DNA of 64,000 nucleotides, taken from positions 4,142-68,141 of the forward strand of contig CAMIKG010000019.1 in assembly GCA_946221915.1 (NCBI GenBank), given 5' to 3'. This stretch comes from an uncultured Erwinia sp. (GTDB lineage Bacteria; Pseudomonadota; Gammaproteobacteria; Enterobacterales; Enterobacteriaceae). Shown here one piece after another: positions 44,640 to 52,478 of this stretch. The notes under the pieces are model-generated. The model made no database searches. It saw only the letters and a list, made by a program, of their open reading frames with translations, and was not told where the DNA came from. Numbering within the stretch: the stretch's first letter is position 1; every line of letters begins with the position of its first letter. The translations under genes were made by a program, and so were the position numbers.

Positions 44640-45914
44640 ATGACGACAATTTATACCGCCCTGCTCTACCTCATTCAGCCCCTGATCTGGTTGCGCCTCT
44701 GGCTGCGCGGCCGCAAAGCCCCTGCCTATCGTAAACGCTGGGCGGAACGCTATGGTTTTTGTGAGGGCAAGGTGAAGCCGGACGGTATCCTGCTGCACTC
44801 GGTTTCCGTGGGCGAAACCCTTGCCGCGGTACCGCTGGTGCGCGCACTGCGTCATCGCTATCCGACATTGCCGATTACCGTCACCACCATGACGCCTACC
44901 GGTTCTGAGCGCGCGCAATCGGCGTTTGGCAAAGATGTCCATCACGTTTATCTGCCTTACGACCTGCCCGGCGCCATCAACCGCTTCCTGAATACCACCA
45001 GCCCAAAACTGGTGATTATTATGGAAACCGAGCTGTGGCCCAATATTATCCGTGCGCTGCATCAGCGTAACATTCCGCTGGTGATCGCCAATGCGCGCCT
45101 CTCCGAGCGCTCTGCGGCAGGCTATAAAAAGCTGGGCAAATTTATGCAGCGGCTGTTGCAGAAAATCACCCTGATTGCCGCACAAAACGCGGAAGATGGT
45201 GAACGCTTTATCAGCCTCGGCTTAAAGCGCTCGCACCTCACCGTCACCGGTAGCCTGAAGTTTGATATTTCCGTGACGCCAGAACTGGCGGCACGGGCAG
45301 TCACCTTACGTCGCCAGTGGGCGCCGCGTCGCCCGGTCTGGATTGCCACCAGCACGCACGAAGGCGAAGAGAGCGTGGTATTTGAAGCGCACCGTCTGCT
45401 GCTGACGCGTTTTCCCGACCTGCTGCTGATTCTGGCGCCACGCCACCCGGAGCGCTTCGACACGGCGCGCGACATGGCGCAAAAAGCGGGCCTGAGCTAC
45501 ACCCTGCGCAGCAGTGGTGAAATTCCTTCCGGCAGCACCCAGGTGGTGATTGCGGATACCATGGGCGAACTGATGCTGTTATATGGCATTGCCGATCTGG
45601 CGTTTGTCGGCGGCAGCCTGGTGGAACGTGGCGGACATAATCCGCTGGAACCCGCCGCGCATGCTATTCCGGTGCTGATGGGACCTCACACCTTTAACTT
45701 CAAAGATATCTGCAGCAAACTGCAGCAGGCGGATGGCCTGATCACCGTGACTGATGCCGCATCGCTGGATAAAGAGATCGGTAACCTGCTCACCGATGAC
45801 GACTATCGCCGCTATTACGGCCGTCATGCGGTTGAGGTGCTGCATCAGAACCAGGGCGCGCTGCAGCGTCTGCTACAGTTACTCGAACCCCATTTACCCC
45901 CACGGAATCATTAA
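44640..45914 (+). CDS. waaA: 3-deoxy-D-manno-octulosonic acid transferase
   Basis: WaaA (KdtA) adds two Kdo residues from CMP-Kdo to lipid IVA at the inner membrane, an essential step. The 424-residue GT30 enzyme has an N-terminal anchor (IYTALLYLIQPLIWLRLWLRG), HSVSVGETLAAVPLVRAL with the catalytic glutamate, VTTMTPTGS, METELWPN and the C-terminal GGHNPLEPAAHAIPVLMGP. waaE follows without a gap. Confidence 0.96.
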   Translation: MTTIYTALLYLIQPLIWLRLWLRGRKAPAYRKRWAERYGFCEGKVKPDGILLHSVSVGETLAAVPLVRALRHRYPTLPITVTTMTPTGSERAQSAFGKDVHHVYLPYDLPGAINRFLNTTSPKLVIIMETELWPNIIRALHQRNIPLVIANARLSERSAAGYKKLGKFMQRLLQKITLIAAQNAEDGERFISLGLKRSHLTVTGSLKFDISVTPELAARAVTLRRQWAPRRPVWIATSTHEGEESVVFEAHRLLLTRFPDLLLILAPRHPERFDTARDMAQKAGLSYTLRSSGEIPSGSTQVVIADTMGELMLLYGIADLAFVGGSLVERGGHNPLEPAAHAIPVLMGPHTFNFKDICSKLQQADGLITVTDAASLDKEIGNLLTDDDYRRYYGRHAVEVLHQNQGALQRLLQLLEPHLPPRNH

Positions 45915-46691
45915 ATGACCACTCGCCAACGACTTTCGGTGGTGATGATCGCCAAAAATGAGGCGGAACTGCTGCCCGATTGCCTGGCGTCAGTGAGCTG
46001 GGCGGACGAAATCATTCTGCTCGACTCCGGCAGCAGCGATGCCACTGCAGAAATCGCGCGCCAGCATAACGTCCAGGTTTATCATTCGGAAAGCTGGCCG
46101 GGCTATGGTCGCCAGCGCCAGCAGGCACAAAGCTACGCCAGCGGTGAAATGATTTTAATGATCGATGCCGACGAGCGCGTTACTCCCGAGCTGCGCGCCT
46201 CGATTGAGCGCGTTCTGGCAGCACCGCAGCCCCATACGGTGTACAGCATCGCGCGGCGCAACCTGTTTCTTGGGCGCTTTATGCGCCACAGCGGCTGGTA
46301 TCCGGATCGCGTTACCCGCCTTTATCCGCGCGACTACCACTACAATGATCATCAGGTGCACGAGTCACTGGAAAGCCGTGATGCGCACGTGGTGCCGCTG
46401 CGCGGCGACCTGCAGCATCTCACCTGTCGCGACTTCGCGGCCTTCCAGCGCAAACAGTTTGCCTATGCAGAAGCCTGGGCCAGGCAACGCCATCAGCAGG
46501 GAAAAACGTGTTCGGTGTTTTCCATCTTCGGGCATACGATCGGCGCCTTTATGAAAACGCTGGTGCTGCGCGCCGGTTTTCTCGATGGCAAACAGGGCTG
46601 GATTCTGGCGACGGTGAATGCGCAGTACACCTTTAATAAATATGCGGCGCTGTGGGCGCTGAACCAGTCAGCAAACAAAGGTAGCTTATGA
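45915..46691 (+). CDS. waaE: LPS core beta-1,4-glucosyltransferase WaaE
   Basis: WaaE adds glucose to heptose I in the Klebsiella, Serratia and Proteus core type. The 258-residue GT2 enzyme has SVVMIAKNEAELLPDCLASV, the DSGSSDATAEIA segment and the DXD-like MIDADERV. K-12 has no waaE at this place, so the gene helps identify the core type. Its end overlaps coaD by 4 bases. Confidence 0.9.
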   Translation: MTTRQRLSVVMIAKNEAELLPDCLASVSWADEIILLDSGSSDATAEIARQHNVQVYHSESWPGYGRQRQQAQSYASGEMILMIDADERVTPELRASIERVLAAPQPHTVYSIARRNLFLGRFMRHSGWYPDRVTRLYPRDYHYNDHQVHESLESRDAHVVPLRGDLQHLTCRDFAAFQRKQFAYAEAWARQRHQQGKTCSVFSIFGHTIGAFMKTLVLRAGFLDGKQGWILATVNAQYTFNKYAALWALNQSANKGSL

Positions 46692-47170
46692 GCACCAAAG
46701 CGATCTATCCCGGCACTTTCGACCCGATGACCAATGGTCATCTCGATATCGTGACGCGCGCTGCGCTGATGTTCGATAAACTGGTGCTGGCGATTGCCGC
46801 CAGCCCGAGTAAAAAGCCGATGTTCTCGCTGGACGAGCGCGTGGCGCTGGCGCAACAGGTCACGGCGCATCTTAAAAATGTCGAGGTCGTGGGATTTAGC
46901 GATCTGATGGCCAATTTTGCCAAAGCGCAGCAAGCCAATGTACTGGTACGTGGCCTGCGCGCGGTGTCAGACTTTGAATATGAGCTGCAGCTGGCGCATA
47001 TGAACCGTCATCTGCTGCCAACGCTGGAAAGTGTGTTTCTGATGCCATCGGAAGAGTTTTCGTTTATCTCTTCCTCACTGGTCAAAGAGGTGGCGCGCCA
47101 TCAGGGTGATGTGCAGGCCTTTCTGCCTGCAGTCGTTCACCAGGCACTGATGGACAAACTGCGGGCCTGA
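46688..47170 (+). CDS. coaD: Phosphopantetheine adenylyltransferase
   Basis: CoaD makes dephospho-CoA from 4'-phosphopantetheine and ATP. The 160-residue hexameric enzyme has the nucleotidyltransferase signature YPGTFDPMTNGHLDIV and the SEEFSFISSSLVKEVA motif (ISSTxVR type). It overlaps waaE by ATGA, so CoA synthesis is tied to the end of the LPS operon, as in related bacteria. Confidence 0.96.
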   Translation: MSTKAIYPGTFDPMTNGHLDIVTRAALMFDKLVLAIAASPSKKPMFSLDERVALAQQVTAHLKNVEVVGFSDLMANFAKAQQANVLVRGLRAVSDFEYELQLAHMNRHLLPTLESVFLMPSEEFSFISSSLVKEVARHQGDVQAFLPAVVHQALMDKLRA

Positions 47171-47189
47171 CCAGAGACGTGGTCAGGCC
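47164..47189. terminator. Hairpin overlapping the coaD stop
   Basis: GGCCTGACCA and TGGTCAGGCC form a perfect 10-bp stem with a six-base loop. It contains the coaD stop codon and lies before convergent mutM. Confidence 0.7.
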
Positions 47190-47195
47190 GAGGGC

Positions 47196-48005
47196 TTACT
47201 TCTGGCAGCCGCGGCAGAAGAAGGTGCTGCGCTGCCCGTGTTTCGCGCTCTCAATCAACGTGCCGCATACCCGGCAGGGTTCGCCAGCCCGTCCATAGAC
47301 CTGCAGTTCCTGCGCAAAATAACCCGGTTTGCCATCCGTCTGTAAAAAGTCACGCAACGTCGTACCGCCCTGCTCAATCGAGCGCAGCAATACCGCTTTA
47401 ATGGTTTCGACCAGCAGTGCACACTGCTCTTTATTCAGTGACATTGGCAGTCGATCGGGCAGGATCCCGGCGGCAAAAAGTGACTCGCTGGCATAGATAT
47501 TCCCCACGCCTACCACCAGCTTATTATCCATCAGCCAGGGCTTGATCGCGGTGCGTTTGCCACGTGATTTCTCAAACAGATAGTCACCATTGAATGCTTC
47601 GCTGAGCGGTTCCGGCCCGAGGTGCGCCAGAACATTGCTGGCCTGCGGATCAGCGCTCCATAGCCAGGCGCCAAAACGCCGTGGATCGGTATAGCGCAGC
47701 ACTTTGCCATTGCTCATCACCAGATCAACGTGATCATGCTTCGCCGCCGGGATCTCTTCCGGCAATACCCGCAAACTGCCAGACATGCCGAGATGAATGA
47801 TGATCCAGCCAGTGGGAAGTTCCAGCAACAGGTATTTGGCACGGCGCTGCACGCTTAACACTGGCTGATCGCTCAGTGCATGAATTTCCTGTGATACCGG
47901 CCAGCGCAGGCGGCCATTGCGCACCACAGCATGCAAAATCGTTTCGCCGACCAGATGCGGCTCAATACCACGACGACTGGTTTCTACCTCAGGTAATTCA
48001 GGCAT
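47196..48005 (-). CDS. mutM: Formamidopyrimidine-DNA glycosylase
   Basis: MutM removes 8-oxoguanine and other oxidised purines and cleaves the abasic site. The 269-residue protein starts PELPEVETSRRGI, with proline 2 as the catalytic nucleophile and glutamate 3. It has the H2TH region and a C-terminal zinc finger (CRVCGTLIES and CRGCQ). It lies downstream of rpmBG, separated by a terminator. Confidence 0.97.
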   Translation of the reverse strand: MPELPEVETSRRGIEPHLVGETILHAVVRNGRLRWPVSQEIHALSDQPVLSVQRRAKYLLLELPTGWIIIHLGMSGSLRVLPEEIPAAKHDHVDLVMSNGKVLRYTDPRRFGAWLWSADPQASNVLAHLGPEPLSEAFNGDYLFEKSRGKRTAIKPWLMDNKLVVGVGNIYASESLFAAGILPDRLPMSLNKEQCALLVETIKAVLLRSIEQGGTTLRDFLQTDGKPGYFAQELQVYGRAGEPCRVCGTLIESAKHGQRSTFFCRGCQK

Positions 48006-48038
48006 GCCAACTCCTTGTGTTTTACGCTCTGCTAAAAC

Positions 48039-48067
48039 AAAAAAACCCGGCCGAAGCCGGGTTTTTT
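48039..48067. terminator. Terminator after rpmBG
   Basis: A and T tracts flank CCCGGC-CGAA-GCCGGG, a strong intrinsic terminator. It ends the rpmB-rpmG transcript before mutM. Confidence 0.92.
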
Positions 48068-48082
48068 CTTAAGTCACTAAAA

Positions 48083-48253
<171 letters not shown>

Positions 48254-48261
48254 TCAGTTCC

Positions 48262-48498
48262 TTAGTACTTCTCACCACGGGCACGCAGTTCGGTCAGAAC
48301 AACGTCAATACCCTTTTTATCAATTACACGCATACCTTTAGCAGATACACGCAGTGTAACGAAGCGCTTTTCGCTCTCAACCCAAAAACGGTGAGAGTGC
48401 AGGTTCGGCAGGAAACGGCGTTTCGTCGCGTTCATTGCGTGTGAACGGTTATTACCGGTCACCGGACGCTTGCCAGTTACTTGGCAGACTCGTGACAT
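48262..48498 (-). CDS. rpmB: 50S ribosomal protein L28
   Basis: L28 is a 78-residue ribosomal protein. It starts MSRVCQVTGKRPVTGNNRSH and has the conserved RRFLPNLHSHRFWVESEKRFV. It is the first gene of the rpmB-rpmG pair, with a 260-base gap upstream that should hold the promoter. Confidence 0.97.
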   Translation of the reverse strand: MSRVCQVTGKRPVTGNNRSHAMNATKRRFLPNLHSHRFWVESEKRFVTLRVSAKGMRVIDKKGIDVVLTELRARGEKY

Positions 48499-48760
48499 GT
48501 CTATTCTCCAAAAATCAAATCAGCTCGAGCTTTAAAAATAAGGTTTTGGCCGCCTCGTCAGGCTCTTAGCCCATCCAAGCGAGTTCTATGTGAACCCGCT
48601 GAGCAGGCCCAAACGCCAAACCCGAGATTCTCAAAGGTGGCGTAGTATACGCCCTGTAGCGTCAGTGCTCAAGTCCCGAACAGATAAAGATCCCGCTGGA
48701 TCGCGCAAAATAGCCGCAGCTGGTCAGAAAAACAGTCGCCAGCAGCGCTTATCGCACACT

Positions 48761-49429
48761 TTATATCCAGCCACGCTCGGCAAAGGAGACGTAGTTGCCC
48801 TGCCCCACCACCAGATGATCTAATACTTTGATATTCAATAACAAACTTGCAGAGATAATTTGCCGGGTGATATCGCGATCGGCCAGGCTGGGCTCCGGCA
48901 TGCCGGAGGGATGATTGTGCGCCAGAATTAACGCTGCCGCATTGATTTTTAACGCTTCCCGCACAATTTCACGCGGATGCACCTCAACGCTGCTAATTGT
49001 TCCGGCAAACATCTCTCGCGACACAATTACCCGGTGCTGGTTATCGAGAAAAATCACCATAAAAATTTCCCGTTCCTGATGCGCCAGCATCCCCAGCAGG
49101 AATTCATGGGTCAGTTGCGGGTTCGCCAGCACATCTTCCCTTGCCAGATGTTCACGAAACACCCGGCGCGCCAGCTCTGACACTGCACGCAGCTGGGCCA
49201 GCTTGGCATCGCCCATCCCTTTTATCGCAGCCATCTCCTGCCAGTCTGCCGACATAACCCGGCGCAAGGAACCAAAATGGTGTAGCAACTGCTGCGCCAG
49301 CGCCATCACCGATTGCCCTACCGACCCGGTGCGTAAAAAAATTGCCAGCAATTCGACGTCAGACAGCGCCTCCACGCCCATCAGTTGTAACTTTTCACGG
49401 GGCATGATGTGGGGACATAAAGCATTCAT
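48761..49429 (-). CDS. radC: RadC family protein (JAB/MPN domain)
   Basis: The 222-residue protein has an N-terminal helix-hairpin-helix region (MSADWQEMAAIKGMGDAKLAQL) and a C-terminal JAB domain with the metal motif EVHPREIVREAL and ILAHNHPSG followed by aspartate. Its function is uncertain; the original repair claim for E. coli RadC was withdrawn. The ATG at 49429 follows AGGAGAG and gives the E. coli length; a GTG at 49435 is too close to that site. A LexA-type box lies just upstream. Confidence 0.93.
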   Translation of the reverse strand: MNALCPHIMPREKLQLMGVEALSDVELLAIFLRTGSVGQSVMALAQQLLHHFGSLRRVMSADWQEMAAIKGMGDAKLAQLRAVSELARRVFREHLAREDVLANPQLTHEFLLGMLAHQEREIFMVIFLDNQHRVIVSREMFAGTISSVEVHPREIVREALKINAAALILAHNHPSGMPEPSLADRDITRQIISASLLLNIKVLDHLVVGQGNYVSFAERGWI

Positions 49430-49440
49430 AGCCACTCTCC

Positions 49441-49460
49441 TACTGGTTAAAAATACAGTA
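49441..49460 (-). promoter_or_regulatory. Predicted LexA (SOS) box upstream of radC
   Basis: TACTG, ten bases and CAGTA match both half-sites of the LexA operator exactly (CTG-N10-CAG). It ends 12 bases before the radC start and touches its ribosome site, so LexA there would block radC transcription. Confidence 0.7.
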
Positions 49461-49624
49461 TGCTATGACCATATACCGACAAGTAGTGGTAAAGTGTCGT
49501 CTTTCGAGGCAGCTCGCAAAGGTGCCGGGATGCTAAAAGGTTGTTCACACAGAGTGTGATAAAATACGCAAATCGTAACGCACTGCCGTGCGTCGGACTG
49601 AATGTAATGATGGCGGATAACACT

Positions 49625-50839
49625 ATGACGGGATTAACCGGGAAACACATCGTACTGGGCGTAAGTGGCGGTATTGCCGCTTATAAAGCACCGGAGCTGG
49701 TACGCCGCCTGCGCGATCGCGGTGCGGAAGTGCGGGTAGTGATGACCGAAGCAGCAAAGGCGTTTATCACTCCGCTGAGCCTGCAGGCGGTTTCCGGTTT
49801 TCCGGTCTATGATGACCTGCTCGATCCGGCGGCGGAAGCCGCCATGGGCCATATCGAACTGGGTAAATGGGCGGATCTGGTGATTCTCGCGCCCGCCACC
49901 GCCGATCTGATTGCCCGGGTCACCGCAGGCATGGCGAATGATCTCGTCACCACGATTTGCCTGGCGACCGCTGCACCGGTTGCCGTCGTACCGGCCATGA
50001 ACCAGCAGATGTACCGCGCCATTGCAACCCAGCATAACCTGCAAACGCTGGCGGAACGCGGCGTGCTGATTTGGGGACCCGACAGCGGCAGCCAGGCCTG
50101 TGGCGATATCGGCCCGGGCCGGATGCTCGATCCGCTGGCGATTGTTGACCATGCAGTGAAGTGGGCCAGCCCCGTCAACGACCTGCAACATCTCAACATT
50201 ATGATTACCGCCGGCCCGACACGCGAAGCGCTCGATCCGGTACGCTATATCAGCAATCACAGCTCAGGAAAGATGGGCTTTGCGATTGCCGCCGCCGCCG
50301 CCGCGCGTGGCGCCAGCGTGACGCTGGTCGCCGGTCCGGTCAGTCTGCCGACACCCGCCTGGGTGAAACGGATTGATGTCACTACCGCGCTGGAGATGCA
50401 GCAGGCTGTGATGGCGGAGGTGACGCGTCAGCATATTTTTATTGGCAGCGCCGCCGTAGCGGACTACCGTGCAGCGACGATTGCCGGAGAAAAAATTAAA
50501 AAACAGGGTGATGAAATCACGCTCACCATGGTAAAAAACCCCGACATTGTGGCGGGGGTTGGTGCACTGACAGAAGGCCGCCCCTTTGTGGTAGGATTTG
50601 CCGCTGAAACCCAGAATGTGGAAGAATACGCCCAACAAAAACGTGCGCGAAAAAATCTGGATTTAATCTGCGCCAACGATGTGTCAAAAGCCGGGCAGGG
50701 TTTCAATAGCGACACCAATGCTCTTCACCTTTTTTGGCAGGAGGGAGATAAAGCCTTACCGCTCAGCGATAAGTCACTCCTTGGCCAACAGTTAATAGAC
50801 GAGATTGTCAGCCGTTATGATGAAAAAAATCGACGTTAA
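49625..50839 (+). CDS. coaBC: Bifunctional PPC synthetase/decarboxylase CoaBC
   Basis: CoaBC (Dfp) joins cysteine to 4'-phosphopantothenate and decarboxylates the product in CoA synthesis. The 404-residue protein has an FMN-binding N-terminal half (LGVSGGIAAYKAPELVRRL, catalytic His in GHIELGKWADL, PAMNQQMY) and a synthetase half (TAGPTREALDPVRYISNHSSGKMG). The ATG at 49625 matches the E. coli start; the open frame extends upstream. dut begins inside its last codons. Confidence 0.95.
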   Translation: MTGLTGKHIVLGVSGGIAAYKAPELVRRLRDRGAEVRVVMTEAAKAFITPLSLQAVSGFPVYDDLLDPAAEAAMGHIELGKWADLVILAPATADLIARVTAGMANDLVTTICLATAAPVAVVPAMNQQMYRAIATQHNLQTLAERGVLIWGPDSGSQACGDIGPGRMLDPLAIVDHAVKWASPVNDLQHLNIMITAGPTREALDPVRYISNHSSGKMGFAIAAAAAARGASVTLVAGPVSLPTPAWVKRIDVTTALEMQQAVMAEVTRQHIFIGSAAVADYRAATIAGEKIKKQGDEITLTMVKNPDIVAGVGALTEGRPFVVGFAAETQNVEEYAQQKRARKNLDLICANDVSKAGQGFNSDTNALHLFWQEGDKALPLSDKSLLGQQLIDEIVSRYDEKNRR

Positions 50840-51275
50840 AATTCTTGATGCGCGTGTCGGTAACGAGTTCCCGCTGCCAACGTATGCTACCTCGGGATCA
50901 GCAGGTCTTGACCTGCGCGCCTGCCTGGATGCCGCCATTGAGCTGGCGCCGGGCGCAACCACCCTTGTTCCTACCGGATTAGCCATTCATATCGCTGACC
51001 CGACGCTGGCTGCCGTTATCCTGCCACGTTCCGGCCTTGGTCATAAGCACGGCGTGGTGCTGGGCAATCTGGTGGGGCTGATCGATTCTGACTACCAGGG
51101 CCAGCTGATGGTTTCCGTCTGGAACCGCGGCCAGGACAACTTCACCATTCAGCCCGGTGAGCGCATTGCACAGATGGTATTTGTCCCTGTGGTGCAGGCT
51201 GAATTTAATTTGGTGGACGATTTCGATGCCAGCGCGCGCGGTGAAGGTGGCTTTGGTCACTCAGGCCGCCAGTAA
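50820..51275 (+). CDS. dut: Deoxyuridine 5'-triphosphate nucleotidohydrolase
   Basis: Dut hydrolyses dUTP to dUMP, keeping uracil out of DNA and feeding thymidylate synthesis. The 151-residue trimeric enzyme shows all five motifs, including SAGLDLRA, PRSGLGHKHG, GLIDSDYQG, GERIAQM and the C-terminal RGEGGFGHSGR. Of two adjacent ATGs, the one at 50820 matches the usual start. It overlaps coaBC by 20 bases. Confidence 0.96.
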   Translation: MKKIDVKILDARVGNEFPLPTYATSGSAGLDLRACLDAAIELAPGATTLVPTGLAIHIADPTLAAVILPRSGLGHKHGVVLGNLVGLIDSDYQGQLMVSVWNRGQDNFTIQPGERIAQMVFVPVVQAEFNLVDDFDASARGEGGFGHSGRQ

Positions 51276-51320
51276 CGCATAACGTACAGCCCTCGTAACT
51301 TAAATCATTAACGCGTAATG

Positions 51321-51341
51321 CCGTGAGACACCCTCTCACGG
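51321..51341 (+). other. Hairpin between dut and slmA
   Basis: CCGTGAGA and TCTCACGG form a perfect 8-bp stem with a CACCC loop, about 55 bases before slmA. It may end dut transcripts or lie in the slmA leader. Confidence 0.55.
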
Positions 51342-51395
51342 ATGTTGCGTGGGTAATTGCCCGTTTATCGTGAATTTTCAGGGGTCTTTGAAGTC

Positions 51396-51992
51396 ATGGC
51401 AGAAAAAAAGAGTGCGAAAGGGAATCGTCGCGAAGAAATATTACAGGCTCTGGCGCAAATGCTGGAATCGAGTGATGGTAGCCAGCGCATTACCACTGCC
51501 AAGCTGGCTGCCAGCGTCGGCGTTTCTGAAGCGGCACTTTACCGCCATTTTCCCAGCAAGACGCGGATGTTTGACAGTCTGATCGAGTTTATTGAAGACA
51601 GCCTGACATCGCGCATCAACCTGATTTTAAATGATGAAAAAGAGACGATGGCACGTCTGCGTCTGATTGTGCAGCTGATCCTCGGCTTTGGCGAAAAAAA
51701 TCCCGGCCTGACGCGTATTCTGACCGGTCATGCGCTGATGTTTGAACAGGATCGCCTGCAGGGCCGTATCAACCAGCTGTTCGAACGTATTGAAGTGCAG
51801 TTACGCCAGGTGATGCGTGAACGCAAAATGCGTGAAGGCACAGGATTCACCACCGATGAGACCCTGCTGGCCAGCCAGCTGCTGGCCTTCTGTGAAGGAA
51901 TGCTGTCGCGCTTTGTGCGCTCCGAGTTCCGCTACCGTCCTACCGTGGAATTTGACGCACGCTGGCCGCTGCTGGCGGCGCAGCTGGTGTAA
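51396..51992 (+). CDS. slmA: Nucleoid occlusion factor SlmA
   Basis: SlmA is a TetR-family DNA-binding protein that blocks Z-ring assembly over the nucleoid by breaking FtsZ polymers when bound to its sites. The 198 residues match E. coli length. The helix-turn-helix is TTAKLAASVGVSEAALYRHFPSK. The ATG at 51396 is chosen over an open upstream extension. Its stop is directly adjacent to the stop of the convergent next gene. Confidence 0.96.
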   Translation: MAEKKSAKGNRREEILQALAQMLESSDGSQRITTAKLAASVGVSEAALYRHFPSKTRMFDSLIEFIEDSLTSRINLILNDEKETMARLRLIVQLILGFGEKNPGLTRILTGHALMFEQDRLQGRINQLFERIEVQLRQVMRERKMREGTGFTTDETLLASQLLAFCEGMLSRFVRSEFRYRPTVEFDARWPLLAAQLV

Positions 51993-52478
51993 TCATTTCG
52001 GCGCTGTGGTTAATGGCTGCAATTGCTCATCCAGCAATGCCACCAGCAGCGCCGTCCCCTCCTGATCGACACGCAATTCGCCATAACGCGCCACCGCAAA
52101 ATCATCTGCATGTCCTTCCTCAAAGAACCAGGCATCACTGGCCACACCCAGCTGATGATTGCCCTGGTGCGTCTGCAGATAGTGCTGGTTGTCCGCTAAA
52201 GGCTGCCCATGATCCCATACCGCATCGACTGCCACACGTTGTGCGTTGAGCGTGACAATCAGGCGGCGGTTCTCCGGTTGCTCATCCCGCGACAGCTGAT
52301 TGTTCAGCGCGTAATTCAGTGCCATGTAGTCACCCTGCAGCAGCGCGCGCGGGTCAACCGGCGCCAGCGCCAGCCGTACTACGCTGCCGTGCGCCAGCAG
52401 CTGCTCTTTCTGATAAATTGCCAGGTTGGTAGCCAGTAATATCAGCAGCAATACGCCACATAATAATGCCTTACGCAT
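51993..52478 (-). CDS. GDYXXLXY domain membrane-anchored protein
   Basis: The 161-residue protein has one N-terminal membrane segment (LLCGVLLLILLATNLAIY) and the signature GDYMALNY in a periplasmic domain. The function of the family is unknown. It is encoded with the large DUF2157/DUF4401 membrane protein, overlapping it by 8 bases, which is the usual pairing. The two likely form a complex. Confidence 0.8.
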   Translation of the reverse strand: MRKALLCGVLLLILLATNLAIYQKEQLLAHGSVVRLALAPVDPRALLQGDYMALNYALNNQLSRDEQPENRRLIVTLNAQRVAVDAVWDHGQPLADNQHYLQTHQGNHQLGVASDAWFFEEGHADDFAVARYGELRVDQEGTALLVALLDEQLQPLTTAPK

